DNA of 64,000 nt from Paenibacillus vini (GTDB taxonomy: Bacteria; Bacillota; Bacilli; Paenibacillales; Paenibacillaceae), in contig NZ_BOSL01000005.1 in NCBI RefSeq assembly GCF_018403325.1, positions 62,001-126,000 of the forward strand. The letters run 5' to 3'. How positions within the stretch are numbered: the stretch's first letter is position 1; each line of letters begins with the position of its first letter. The notes below the pieces were generated by a model. That model had not been told where the DNA came from and ran no database searches. It saw only the letters and a program-made list of their open reading frames with translations. The position numbers and the translations under genes are program-made. Of the stretch, positions 1-8,419 are shown one piece after another.

Positions 1-233
1 GCGGAGCCGACCAGGATGCCGCCAACTTCCCGGGGAAGCCTCAGTTCCCGGATGACGGATATATCGTCACCTGTTGCGTTCGGGTTGCTAATGGCGCTCC
101 AGATATCTGCGAGCGAGACACTTTTTGCGCCCAGCATGACCGCCAGGGCAAACATGACCATAAACATAATCAAGCTGATGAACAGCTTAAACGCAAAAGA
201 TTTTGCCGACTTTTGCGAAGGTTGATTCTGCAT
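1..233 (-). CDS. FecCD-type siderophore ABC permease, N-terminal part (runs off left edge)
   Basis: The minus strand encodes the first 77 residues of a membrane permease. After a short polar start (MQNQPSQKSAK) comes one hydrophobic helix (about residues 15-35), then an Ala-Asp-Ile-Trp segment and the REL-RLPRE stretch typical of FecCD permeases just before their second helix. It lies 8 bp downstream of a siderophore-binding lipoprotein gene, so the two are surely co-transcribed, and the product would pass ferric siderophore across the membrane. The ATG at 233 is preceded directly by an in-frame GTG (236); no strong ribosome site separates them. The rest of the gene is outside the window. Family assignment is from sequence pattern plus context. 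Confidence 0.85.
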   Translation of the reverse strand, partial: MQNQPSQKSAKSFAFKLFISLIMFMVMFALAVMLGAKSVSLADIWSAISNPNATGDDISVIRELRLPREVGGILVGS

Positions 234-241
234 CACTATCA

Positions 242-1192
242 TTATTTGGAGCCAAGCAGTGATTTCGTGATGAAATCGAGCTGATAATCAAGAGAATCTG
301 CATCGTTGAAATAGAAGCCGGTGGCATCTACTTCGAAGACACGGCCATTCTTAACGGCCGGAATATTCTTATAGGTGTCTGTTTGCTGGAAGGAGGCATC
401 GCTAGCCGGATCTTTACTGTAAATGACGTAATCGCCCATATAATCCGGGAGAACTTCCAGTGACAAATCGTAATAGCCCTCTTTCGCCGTCATTTCTTTT
501 ACTTTATCCGGCATTTTCAGACCCATCGCCTGATAGATGATTTCAGTACCGCGACCCCAAGCGTCGCCGAAGGTGTACAATGCCTTGGAATCCCCTTCGA
601 TAATGGAAATGGTGCTGTCGGCTCCGATTTTGGCTTTAATTTCTTCGCCTGCCTTCTGTGCGCGTTCTTTGAAGTCGGCAATCCAGTCAGCAGCTTTCTG
701 TTCCTGATTCACCGCTTTGCCGATCTCCAGAACTTGGGTCAGATAATCCACATTGTTATATGTATAAGTGACCAATGGAGCAATCTGCTTCAATTTATCG
801 GCATTTTTGATATCCGATCCAGCGATAATCAAATCAGGCTTCGCGTTTAAGATGCTTTCCACATTTTCTTCGGATACTTCGGGAACATCCTTGAGTCGAT
901 CCTGGAAATTAGGGTTATTCTTGGTCCAGGAATCTGCGCCGGCAAGAGGAACGCCAAGTGCCAGCAGGTTGCCTGCATAACCGGACAGGACGACAACACG
1001 CTGTGGATGGGCGGGAACCTCGATCGGACCGTTTTCGGATTGGTAAGTAATCGTATCGGAGCTACTGTTCGCAGAGTTCGTGCTTACATCTGAAGTAGAA
1101 CTGTTTGCGCCGCTATTGGTGCTTGTATTGTTGCCGCAAGCGCTTAATGCAAAGACTGTAAGGACAAGCAAAGGTAACAATAATTTTTTCAT
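242..1192 (-). CDS. Ferric-siderophore substrate-binding lipoprotein
   Basis: A 316-aa extracytoplasmic binding protein of the FecB/FhuD class. Residues 1-19 are a lipoprotein signal peptide ending in the lipobox LSAC, followed by a Ser/Thr/Asn-rich linker (about 22-48) tethering the domain to the membrane. The mature part starts with the usual VP-x-P-RVV strand and ends in a helix-rich lobe. The stretch with LKMPDKV and YYDLSLE resembles hydroxamate-type (FhuD/YxeB) binders, so hydroxamate siderophore is my guess for the ligand. A longer frame reaches 1252, but the ATG at 1192 has a GGGAG ribosome site at 1203-1209 and gives a proper signal peptide; the longer start would lie inside the Fur box. 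First gene of a minus-strand operon with the permease. Confidence 0.9.
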   Translation of the reverse strand: MKKLLLPLLVLTVFALSACGNNTSTNSGANSSTSDVSTNSANSSSDTITYQSENGPIEVPAHPQRVVVLSGYAGNLLALGVPLAGADSWTKNNPNFQDRLKDVPEVSEENVESILNAKPDLIIAGSDIKNADKLKQIAPLVTYTYNNVDYLTQVLEIGKAVNQEQKAADWIADFKERAQKAGEEIKAKIGADSTISIIEGDSKALYTFGDAWGRGTEIIYQAMGLKMPDKVKEMTAKEGYYDLSLEVLPDYMGDYVIYSKDPASDASFQQTDTYKNIPAVKNGRVFEVDATGFYFNDADSLDYQLDFITKSLLGSK

Positions 1193-1231
1193 TTCCGGTA
1201 ATCTCCCTCTCAAATTTATATCTTTGATATT

Positions 1232-1251
1232 GATATTGATAATCATTATCA
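1232..1251 (-). promoter_or_regulatory. Fur box
   Basis: Bases 1237-1251 form an exact 7-1-7 inverted repeat TGATAAT-C-ATTATCA, and 1232-1250 matches the classical 19-bp Fur consensus at 18 of 19 positions. It sits just downstream of the -10 box of the siderophore operon, where bound Fur-Fe would block transcription. Iron repression of the operon is inferred from this site. Confidence 0.9.
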
Positions 1252-1258
1252 TTGTTAA

Positions 1259-1287
1259 ACTTTAAATTCTCCTGAATAATTTGTCAA
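1259..1287 (-). promoter_or_regulatory. Sigma-A promoter of the siderophore operon
   Basis: On the minus strand TTGACA (1287-1282) and TAAAGT (1264-1259) are separated by exactly 17 bp, and the Fur box follows immediately. This is a strong housekeeping promoter layout for the binding-protein/permease operon. Confidence 0.75.
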
Positions 1288-1378
1288 TCCCCAAAATCGG
1301 GCGGCGCACAGCGAGACCTTTCAAGGCCAAACTCGTATTAAACAATACCTGAAGCGAAAGAAGGGGGAGTTTTTACGC

Positions 1379-2113
1379 GTGGAATTAATTCTGGAGAACA
1401 TCGTCAAAAATTATGGGGACAAAAAGGTGCTGCAAAACGCAGGCTTCACTTTTGAAAAGGGAAAAATCTATGGTCTGCTGGGCCGGAATGGGGCAGGGAA
1501 GACCACCCTTTTTAACAGCTTGAGCGGGGAAACCAAGCTGGACGGCGGTAAGGCATACATAAAGGAACATGATACGCTTCGAGAACTGCAAGAGGATGAT
1601 ATCGGATACGTATATTCGCTTCCTATATTGCCAGAGTTTCTCACAGGCTATGAATTCGTTAAGTTTTTCATGGACATCAACCGGAGTAAAATCCAGCCCG
1701 ATCAACAGATCGATGACTACTTCGAAATCATGAAAATAACAACGGAAGACCGGCATCGCCTGATCAAAAACTACTCCCACGGGATGAAAAATAAAATTCA
1801 AATGCTGCTCTTTCTGATTACGAAGCCGCCAGTCATTTTGCTGGACGAACCGCTGACCTCGTTTGACGTCATTGTGGCTTTGGAAATGAAAATTTTGCTG
1901 CGTACGATGAAAAAGGACCATATTCTCATTTTCTCAACCCATATCCTGCAGCTGGCCTCGGATCTTTGCGACGAGCTGGTCATTTTAAACAAGGGCCAAT
2001 TGTCTTCCGTTCCGAGAGAGCTGCTGGGCAGTCCCGAGTTTGAGCAGAGCGTGATCGATCTGTTGAAGGATGAGCCTGAAGGGGAGGGAAGAGCGGATGC
2101 TTCGAACGCTTAG
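1379..2113 (+). CDS. ABC transporter ATP-binding protein
   Basis: A 244-aa single ATPase domain of an ABC transporter: Walker A GRNGAGKTT at residues 35-43, signature YSHGMKNK near 136-143, Walker B VILLDEPL near 155-162, and the H-loop in STHIL. GTG start at 1379 with the ribosome site AAGGGGGAG at 1361-1369. Its last codons overlap the start of the following membrane-protein gene, so the pair forms one transporter in which this subunit provides the energy. The cargo cannot be told from sequence; the A/B-type exporters of this class carry drugs, peptides or lantibiotics. Its TTG- and ATG-poor start and short C-terminus are normal for the class. Confidence 0.9.
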   Translation: MELILENIVKNYGDKKVLQNAGFTFEKGKIYGLLGRNGAGKTTLFNSLSGETKLDGGKAYIKEHDTLRELQEDDIGYVYSLPILPEFLTGYEFVKFFMDINRSKIQPDQQIDDYFEIMKITTEDRHRLIKNYSHGMKNKIQMLLFLITKPPVILLDEPLTSFDVIVALEMKILLRTMKKDHILIFSTHILQLASDLCDELVILNKGQLSSVPRELLGSPEFEQSVIDLLKDEPEGEGRADASNA

Positions 2114-3722
2114 TACGATCCTGAATCTGGAGGCATCCTCTTTTGCGAACCGGTTGATCTATTATGTTCAGAGGCTCCCGCTGATTGGCAAGCGGATTGG
2201 GGATAGGGCATACTCCAGTCGTAGCTTGAAAAGGGTGACGGCCGCTGCAGCTCTCCTGCTGGCAGTCTTGTGGGGATTCCTGACCAGTATGCTCTATATT
2301 GGTCTTGTCATTTATTTACCGGTTGTCACCTTGGGCAAAGATTTGCCTCAGGAGCAGCAGCTGAATATCTTTTGGCATATTTTTTCGATCATTTCTTTTA
2401 TTGTGGCTGGAGTAACCAGTGCAAAGGTGCTTGAACCGAAGCGCGGCAAGTATATCGCGGTCAAGCTGATGAGGCTTCCGGCCAACCGGTATATGCGGTC
2501 GATATTAGGCTATAAGTACGTTACTTTTTTTGTCTATTTGCTCTCTGCAGCGCTGCTCTTTTCTTCGCTGCTCGGTGCGCCGCCATCCCAAGGCATATTG
2601 CTGACGGCTGCGGCCGTGATGTGGCGAATCTGCTGCGAATTCCTACATTTAAGGCTTTTTCAGCAAACAGGTCATGTCCTTGTTAAAAATAACGCGGTCG
2701 TCTGGATCGTCATCCTCGCCGGATACATCACCGCTTTTGCGCCACTGTTGCTGGATGGGTCTTCGTCTTGGGCGACATCGTTGATCGAGGCATTGCCGTT
2801 TTCGATAATTTGCATTGTCCTGGGGATGCTGGCGGGCGGGTATCTCTTGTTCCGGGCAGACTACAGAGATGCGGTTTACGCGGCGACGAAAAGGGATGAT
2901 CCTTTGCTGGATCTGGGCCGGTTGATGTCAGAAGCCCAGAAGACGTCCGTCAAGGCGAAAGACAGTGATTACTCGGCAGAGATGCTTAACGATCATAGGA
3001 AGAAATTTGAGAATAAAGAAGGGTACGATTATATCAACGCCATCTTTTTCTCCAGGCACAAAAGCTTGATCCGGCAGCCGTTCTACAAACGTCTGGCTAT
3101 TCTGGGTGCCGCCGGAGCAGCTATGATCCTGGTCGCATTTCTGAAGCCGGAGCAAGCTGCCGCCATATCAACCAGAATCGGGTCGCTGCTGCCGACTCTT
3201 ATCCTCGTCATGGCTTTTCTGACCGTCGGGGAGCAGCTCTGTAAAGCCATGTTCTTTCACTGTGATCTGAAGCTGCTGAGGCAGAGCTTCTATCGCCAGG
3301 ATGCCCCGAAGCATTTTCGGATCCGCTTTGTCAGAATACTGGGCATGAACCTGCTTCTCGCGGCGTTGCTCGCCTTGGTTTTGACGCTGGCCGCCATGGC
3401 TGCAGGAATCTCGGGGGAAGCTGGTCTGCATCCCGATTTTATACTGCTATGGGTGAGCTCATTAGCGCTGGCGGTGTTCTTCTCGGTTCACCATCTGTTC
3501 TTATACTATATCTTTCAGCCGTACACGACGGAGCTGAATGCCAAAAATCCGTTCTTCCATTTGTTCAGCGGCATTGTGTCGGGCATCTTTATTATTTTGA
3601 TTAATGTCAAACCCGATCCGGTTGTTTTCTCCGTCAGTGCCGCGGCTGTATCACTGCTTTATGTTGCCGTTGTACTGGTCCTTATCCGCAAATATGCTCC
3701 GCAGACTTTCCGGGTGAAGTGA
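2097..3722 (+). CDS. ABC transporter membrane protein, partner of the upstream ATPase
   Basis: A 541-aa polytopic membrane protein. Hydrophobic segments lie near residues 50-80, 100-120, 145-195, 215-270, 350-400 and 430-530, with a charged cytoplasmic region around 270-330 (many Lys, Glu, Asp). The ATG at 2097 follows GGGGAGGGA (2081-2089) and overlaps the end of the ATPase gene by 17 bp, so translation is coupled. A frame opening at 2070 exists but has no ribosome site. No closer family is recognised; it is called a permease from topology and from its partner. A clear hairpin terminator follows at 3787-3822. Confidence 0.8.
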   Translation: MLRTLSTILNLEASSFANRLIYYVQRLPLIGKRIGDRAYSSRSLKRVTAAAALLLAVLWGFLTSMLYIGLVIYLPVVTLGKDLPQEQQLNIFWHIFSIISFIVAGVTSAKVLEPKRGKYIAVKLMRLPANRYMRSILGYKYVTFFVYLLSAALLFSSLLGAPPSQGILLTAAAVMWRICCEFLHLRLFQQTGHVLVKNNAVVWIVILAGYITAFAPLLLDGSSSWATSLIEALPFSIICIVLGMLAGGYLLFRADYRDAVYAATKRDDPLLDLGRLMSEAQKTSVKAKDSDYSAEMLNDHRKKFENKEGYDYINAIFFSRHKSLIRQPFYKRLAILGAAGAAMILVAFLKPEQAAAISTRIGSLLPTLILVMAFLTVGEQLCKAMFFHCDLKLLRQSFYRQDAPKHFRIRFVRILGMNLLLAALLALVLTLAAMAAGISGEAGLHPDFILLWVSSLALAVFFSVHHLFLYYIFQPYTTELNAKNPFFHLFSGIVSGIFIILINVKPDPVVFSVSAAAVSLLYVAVVLVLIRKYAPQTFRVK

Positions 3723-3786
3723 TCAGGAAGACTGGACCTGAAGAGGCGAGATGAGGAGTCCGGTACATGTGAACCGTTCCAAAATG

Positions 3787-3822
3787 TCAAGAACCCGTGT
3801 CTGGCGCGGGTTCTTCTTTTTT
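3787..3822 (+). terminator. Rho-independent terminator of the ABC pair
   Basis: AAGAACCCG (3789-3797) pairs with CGGGTTCTT (3807-3815) and is followed by a T-rich run (TCTTTTTT). Confidence 0.85.
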
Positions 3823-3842
3823 ATGCAAATACGATCCGTCCT

Positions 3843-3955
3843 TCACCGGCCAGCCTTGCGCACTTCCTCTACAATGATCTTTATCCCTTCATCGATCTGT
3901 TCAGGTTCTGTCTGGGAAATGCTGATCCGCAGGAACTTTTCCCGTTCCAAGTAAT
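3843..3955 (-). pseudogene. C-terminal remnant of a PLP-dependent aminotransferase gene
   Basis: The minus strand from 3955 to the TGA at 3843-3845 encodes a tail with FLRISISQTEPEQIDEGIK and ending VRKAGR. This is the standard last segment of MocR/PdxR-like and class I/II aminotransferases (Arg in LRIS binds the substrate carboxylate). No start codon or catalytic lysine part is present: the reading frame runs into foreign sequence at about 3956, where an integrase remnant on the other strand begins. It is therefore a truncated gene left by a deletion or insertion. Reading frame translated by hand. Confidence 0.75.
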
Positions 3956-4270
3956 TTGATAAGCAGAACTCTTTACTGGGTAGGACTTGCGCAGGACAAA
4001 CTTGCTGCTGGAGCCAAGTACAACGATTATGGGTTGGTGACGCAAACCAAGTTTGGTTGTCCAGTAAGTCCCTACTACTTTGAAACGCGTTGGCTAGACA
4101 TGCTTCGCAAGTCCGAGCTTCCTAAGATCCGGTTTCATGACCTCGGTCATACACACGCCAGCCTGTTGCTACAGCAAAACGTGCATCCCAAGGTTGTATC
4201 CGAGCGTTTAGGACACTCAAGTGTTGGTATAACTTTAGATCGGTACAGTCATACGTACGGTGTAGATTAA
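3956..4270 (+). pseudogene. Truncated tyrosine recombinase (phage/ICE integrase) C-terminus
   Basis: About 100 residues match the C-terminal catalytic half of Int-type tyrosine recombinases: the box around IRFHDLGHTHASLLLQQ, then VVSERLGHSSVGITLDRYSH with the HxxR-distal Leu-Gly-His and the final nucleophile Tyr of DRYSH. Two defects are visible. The N-terminal arm-binding and core-binding domains are missing, and the conserved catalytic Arg of the HDLRHT box is Gly here (HDLGHT). The product cannot be an active recombinase. It marks the end of a decayed mobile element abutting an aminotransferase remnant. Confidence 0.8.
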
Positions 4271-4380
4271 TAAGCCGCCAATGAAATGGATGGAATATTA
4301 ATGTAAAGGACTTATATATTTTGCCAAATGAGGTGGGATATATTTTGGTCTCCACTTCATGGTTGTAGATTACATACCAG

Positions 4381-5205
4381 CTACTTCCTAAGAGCCTCCC
4401 CAAGTAGCACTTCCTTCTCAAGTCCTAAATAACGCGCTACGAAAAATGATGCGTCACCTAACAAGATAAAAAGACTTGCGAATGTTTCGATCTTCGACAC
4501 ACTTGTGACGTCTGCATTAGTCTCTAGAATCTCATCTAAGTTATTTATAATATTATTTGAATGCACATAGCCTGATAAATATGAATATACTGTGTAATTA
4601 CTGATAGGATAATCAAAATTCCCCAATCCACCAATGTACTCTACTAATTCTCTAAAATTATTTGTTTTTTCAGAATATATAGAGTACCACTTATTCCTTT
4701 TAAGTCTACGAATAATGTCCTTATTATCCTCATTTTCATTAAAAAACTCGTAGTGATCTAGTATTTTTTCACAAAAGTGGTCAATCGCTTCCTGAGAATA
4801 TAACATCTGAATATCCTCATCGCCATTATAATAACATGATACAATGCCCTGCATAGTAACATACTCATCATAAATATTCTTCAGGTAGTAAGCCTTTGAT
4901 CTCTTTGCTAATAACTTTGAATCTTTTAGTATATAACTCAAATAATATTTATTTTCATACAATACTCAATAGACCACATTTAATGTAGAATTTGAAACAT
5001 ATTCAAAACTATTATACATCTCAAGTACTAATTTTCTCATATTCATATACATAGCCAGTATTACTATATCAGAGATCATATTATCATGTGATCCATCGAA
5101 TCTTTTTTCTCTGAAGAGATCAATTAGCTCTTCTGAAGTATAAAGGACTTCAATATATCTTTGTAAATCTATGCTCACATCATCCGTATATAATATCTCG
5201 CTCAT
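4381..5205 (-). pseudogene. Hypothetical gene split by an in-frame TGA
   Basis: Two minus-strand ORFs lie in the same frame: 5205 (ATG preceded by GGAGTGG) to a TGA at 4966-4968, then from a TTG at 4962 to 4381. Read through the stop they give one protein of about 274 residues, Tyr/Ile/Asn/Glu-rich and acidic, with a helical pattern throughout and a YSYLSGYVHSNN stretch near the C-terminus that recalls DUF5677-like proteins (weak similarity only). Base composition is far more AT-rich than the neighbours, which fits arrival with the integrase whose remnant lies next to it. Either a nonsense-mutated pseudogene or two small proteins; I favour the former. The 3' end stops at 4381, about 110 bp from the integrase remnant. 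Confidence 0.5.
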
Positions 5206-5265
5206 ACATTTCCACTCCATTTCATATAATCTGATGCTACAATTATTACATAAAATCCCTAGCAA

Positions 5266-5627
5266 GATGTAGGGTAGAAGTATTACAACAGATTGATTGT
5301 TTGTTGAGTCGGTTTAAGGTTAACAAAATGCGTTGACCTCGACTTAGAACAGGCCGGAACCAGCAACCTCTCAAGAGGAGGGCTGACCGGCCTTCTTTGT
5401 GTGCGTACAGCGTCAAGGATGCTCATGCTCCGTGGTCAGGACGATGTATCGCACGCAAATGTCAGACGACCGACCAATCTGCGTCAGGTCCGGAGGCAGC
5501 ATGAAAATGTTTTCAGAGGCCAAGTGTTGACTCTGTGTTGACTTCGACACCCACGAGCACAACGCAAAGAAGTACATCACCATACGGGCGATGTACTCCG
5601 ATTCGCATACTATTATGTCTTACTTGG
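5266..5627. other. Gene-poor stretch ending the mobile-element scar
   Basis: No convincing gene. It contains a long hairpin (5351-5393) and, on the minus strand, a short open stretch ending at about 5418 whose last residues (LPPDLTQIGRSSD...) look protein-like but lack a start and ribosome site. A direct repeat TGTTGACT occurs twice at about 5525-5540. Composition returns to the higher GC of the core from about 5340 on. Confidence 0.4.
5351..5393. terminator. Large hairpin, possible terminator
   Basis: AGGCCGG (5351-5357) pairs with CCGGCCT (5387-5393); inside, CCTCT/AGAGG makes a second stem. On the plus strand it is followed by TCTTTGT, on the minus strand by a weak T tract; it could end the minus-strand sulfurtransferase transcript. 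Confidence 0.45.
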
Positions 5628-6485
5628 CTACTCTTCTTCTCCGCTTGCAATATGGTTGTCAGAGTAAGAAATCCAGTCGCTCCAGCTGCCCGCATAGAGC
5701 TTCGCCTGCGGGTAGCCCAGCCGGTGCAGCGCCAGCACGTTCGGGCAGGCGCTGACGCCGGAGCCGCAGTAGACGATGGCTTCACGGCCATCGTCGAGCG
5801 CCCGGATGACCGGGGCTAGCTGCTCGCGGAGCTGCGGCTCCGCCAGCCAGGCCCCCTGGTCATCCAGCACGCCCTTCCAGAACCGATTGATCGCGCCGGG
5901 AATATGCCCGGCCTTGGCGTCAATCGGTTCTTGTTCTCCCGCGTACCGCGAAGCGTCGCGGGAGTCCACCAGCAGGACGCCGGGATCGCCGAGCGCCCGG
6001 CGGATCTCGCCGACGTCCGCGAGCATGTCGCCGCGGACGTCCGGGACGAACGACGCCGGCACCACGGTGCGCGTCACGTCGGTCACGGGGAAGCCGCCGG
6101 CCTGCCAGGCGGCGAATCCTTCGTCCATGACGTATACGTCGTCATGGCCCAGCCAGCGCAGCAGCCACCATAGCCGCGCTGCATACAAGCCACCCTGGTC
6201 GTCGTAGGCCACGACCCGGGAGGCGCTGCTGATGCCCGCGCGTCCCAGGCGAGCGGCGAGCTCCAGCGGCTCCGGCAAAGGATGCCGCCCGCCGTGCGTT
6301 CCGACGGGTGCTGAGAGATCCTCTTCGATATCGAGGAATACGGCACCTGGAATATGAGAGACGGCATAAGCGGCCTTGCCCGATTCCGGGCTTCCGAGCA
6401 CGAAGCGGCAGTCCACAATAACAAGGTCCGGCTCGTACATCCGGGCGAGCAGCCATTTTGGCGATACAATAGGATTGATGTTCAT
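5628..6485 (-). CDS. Rhodanese-like sulfurtransferase (3-mercaptopyruvate sulfurtransferase type)
   Basis: A 285-aa tandem rhodanese. The N-terminal inactive domain has VDCRF, HIPGAVFLD and the DDQGG-YAARLWW segment; the C-terminal domain has VDSRD, GHIPGAIN and the active loop CGSGVSACPN with the persulfide-carrying Cys near residue 236. CGSGV(T/S) is the loop of mercaptopyruvate sulfurtransferases, whereas thiosulfate rhodaneses carry CRxGVT, so transfer of sulfur from 3-mercaptopyruvate is the likelier reaction. The frame opens at 6575, but the ATG at 6485 has AAGGAGA (6494-6500) upstream and gives the family length. Cytosolic; transcribed away from the EamA transporter gene. Confidence 0.9.
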   Translation of the reverse strand: MNINPIVSPKWLLARMYEPDLVIVDCRFVLGSPESGKAAYAVSHIPGAVFLDIEEDLSAPVGTHGGRHPLPEPLELAARLGRAGISSASRVVAYDDQGGLYAARLWWLLRWLGHDDVYVMDEGFAAWQAGGFPVTDVTRTVVPASFVPDVRGDMLADVGEIRRALGDPGVLLVDSRDASRYAGEQEPIDAKAGHIPGAINRFWKGVLDDQGAWLAEPQLREQLAPVIRALDDGREAIVYCGSGVSACPNVLALHRLGYPQAKLYAGSWSDWISYSDNHIASGEEE

Positions 6486-6626
6486 ATATGAGTTCTCCTT
6501 TATTTTAAAGTCCCTGAGCAAGCGGGAAATTCCCGCGGATATCTTCAATGTAGCACACCGTAAGAGACGGTTCAAAGCAAAGGTTGATCGAGTTACTCCA
6601 GCAGATCATCGGCTTTCATATTTCCA

Positions 6627-6656
6627 TTGAAGGAACCCGCAGCTATCGTCTATAAT
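6627..6656 (+). promoter_or_regulatory. Putative sigma-A promoter of the EamA transporter gene
   Basis: TTGAAG (6627-6632) and a perfect TATAAT (6651-6656) with 18 bp between, about 60 bp before the ATG. Confidence 0.6.
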
Positions 6657-6718
6657 TAGGGACGGCTTAGCGGAATCTATCGACACTACTATTATTGAAG
6701 CAGGGGAGCAGCAGCATC

Positions 6719-7642
6719 ATGAACATGAAATCCAAGTCATCCGTCTCATACGAGCTTCTATATATCATAGGCATTATTGCGATCTCGTTCTCTTCAATCT
6801 TCGTTCGCTGGTCAAACGCGGAAGTATCCATCGTCGCTATGTATCGTCTGTACCTGACGAACTTGCTGATGCTTCCATTAGCGTGGAAATACCGGGAGGA
6901 GATGTTAAGCTTGACCTCCAGACAATGGAGGGGATTGTTGTTATCCGGGGCGATGCTCGGGCTTCACTTCCTGCTGTGGATGAGTTCACTTCGTTTGACT
7001 ACCGTGGCGAGCTCGACAGTCATTCTTACGCTGGAGCCCATTCTCGTAATGCTCGGTTCTTTCCTATTATTCGGCGTAAAAATCAACCGCCCCATGCTGG
7101 TCGGCATGGGGGTGGCTCTGGCCGGCTCAGTAGCGATTGGATCTGGCGACTTTAAATTGTCAGGCACGGCGCTGCAAGGCGACCTGCTGTCCCTGCTGGG
7201 AACGATTGCGGTTGCGGTGCATATGCTTGCCGGCAAGCAGCTCCTTAAAAATATGAGCGCCTTTGTCTACAATTTCTGGGTGTTCTTCATCGCCGCAACG
7301 ATGCTTGCGGGTTATAACGCGGTTCGCGGATTCGCTTTTACCGGGTACGCTCCGAGGGAGTGGGGGATTTACCTGCTGCTTGCCATCGTCCCGACCTTGT
7401 TCGGGCATTATTTGTTCAATTGGCTGATGAAGTTCATCAGCGCTTCCGCCGTTTCGATGGCGGTTCTGGGCGAACCGGTATTTGCTTCGTTGCTGGCCTG
7501 GTTGCTACTTAAAGAAAGCTTGACCGGTGTGCAACTGATTGCGGGAGTCGCTATTTTGGGCGGGGTATGGATTTTTATCCGCTACGGAAAAGAAACCTCT
7601 GAGGCCGAGCCGGAACTAAGTTCGCTTAAAGAATCAGCATAG
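6719..7642 (+). CDS. EamA/DMT-family transporter
   Basis: A 307-aa inner-membrane protein with ten hydrophobic segments in two five-helix repeats, as in the drug/metabolite transporter superfamily. The N-terminal repeat has the typical SSIFVRWS and the second ends in VLGEPVFASLLAWLLL, which is the classic EamA C-terminal box (ExVxAxLLAxLLL). The substrate is unknown; relatives export amino acids or metabolites. ATG at 6719 with GGGGAG at 6703-6708; the frame opens earlier at a TTG (6695) lacking a ribosome site. Single gene, followed by a hairpin-array intergenic region. Confidence 0.9.
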   Translation: MNMKSKSSVSYELLYIIGIIAISFSSIFVRWSNAEVSIVAMYRLYLTNLLMLPLAWKYREEMLSLTSRQWRGLLLSGAMLGLHFLLWMSSLRLTTVASSTVILTLEPILVMLGSFLLFGVKINRPMLVGMGVALAGSVAIGSGDFKLSGTALQGDLLSLLGTIAVAVHMLAGKQLLKNMSAFVYNFWVFFIAATMLAGYNAVRGFAFTGYAPREWGIYLLLAIVPTLFGHYLFNWLMKFISASAVSMAVLGEPVFASLLAWLLLKESLTGVQLIAGVAILGGVWIFIRYGKETSEAEPELSSLKESA

Positions 7643-7659
7643 TACTATGCTCCCGCTAC

Positions 7660-7862
7660 AAAATAGAGGACCTTTTGGGCGCTATTTTTGCAAATTTAGG
7701 CTTTGAGTGAGAAATAAGAGATTTCTTGGTCCTTATTTCTTCAAGTCTTGCTAAACTTCCGGCTTTTCGCATTGTTTTGGCAAAATAAGAGCCCGAAAGT
7801 CCCTTATTTTCAATGGACGGCTATTTTTTGTGAAAATAAGACCTCAAATGTCCGTTATTATT
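7660..7862. repeat. Four-palindrome intergenic array (AAATAAG type)
   Basis: Four palindromes of about 27-30 bp with arms AAATA(A)G / CTTATTT start at 7661, 7712, 7783 and 7834, giving distances of 51, 71 and 51 bp. The last unit ends in TGTCCGTTA, the arm used in the arrays at 13.7 and 27.8 kb, which links the families. Located between the EamA gene and a minus-strand small gene; no ORF. See the finding on the array family. Confidence 0.7.
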
Positions 7863-7913
7863 CGCATGGCGCGGGCAGGGGGAGGAAAGCAAGAGGCAAG
7901 TAAATTCCATACA

Positions 7914-7945
7914 CAGAAAAAAGACGCCGCAAGGCGTCTTTTTAT
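7914..7945. terminator. Bidirectional terminator
   Basis: AAGACGCC-GCAA-GGCGTCTT with A-run before and TTTTT after (7915-7943). It can serve the minus-strand small gene that ends at 7969. Confidence 0.8.
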
Positions 7946-7968
7946 ATGGAGCCGTTCAGGCTCCAATT

Positions 7969-8181
7969 CTATTTTCTCAGCTCAAAAAACTGGCTGTCCC
8001 GGCGGGGATGATACGTTAATTCGCTGACCCCGGTTTGCGTGATGATGGTATCGTCGGTAAACCGGATGATATGGGTGTTGTTGTCCACCATATGGTCATT
8101 ACGGAAAACGCGGATGCGAAGCTGCCGGTCCATCGCTTCCTGGAAATCCTGTTCGGTCAAAAGTCGTCTTATCGTTGGCAC
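7969..8181 (-). CDS. Small hypothetical protein
   Basis: A 70-residue protein if the GTG at 8181 is used; the frame is open to an ATG at 8238 that lacks a ribosome site, while AGGAG lies 12 bp before the GTG. It is charged, with a MDRQLRIRVFRND segment and a beta-rich middle (THIIRFTDDTIITQT) that suggests a small barrel. I do not recognise the family. Ends just before a strong terminator, which supports a real transcript. The GC content is that of the core genome. Confidence 0.55.
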   Translation of the reverse strand: MPTIRRLLTEQDFQEAMDRQLRIRVFRNDHMVDNNTHIIRFTDDTIITQTGVSELTYHPRRDSQFFELRK

Positions 8182-8419
8182 GGCGTTCGAAATCTCCTCT
8201 TTTTCAGTAATTGCTCTATCACTTCTAGCGTTAAGCATATCAACGAATAAATCGGTTTGTCCAGTAACGGCGATCGGAGCGCACCGACCTTCTCAATAAA
8301 AACGAACGGACAAAAGCCCACCCGCTAATACGGGCGATTGCATACGATGCATTAGATTCATTATTAATGAAATGCGATTTGAATGGAAGTTCATGTCTTC
8401 CACGAGGAGAGGATCGTAT

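Noticed and set aside
5513-5791. 92-aa minus-strand frame next to the sulfurtransferase gene
   Set aside because: Overlaps the true gene in another frame; no ribosome site.
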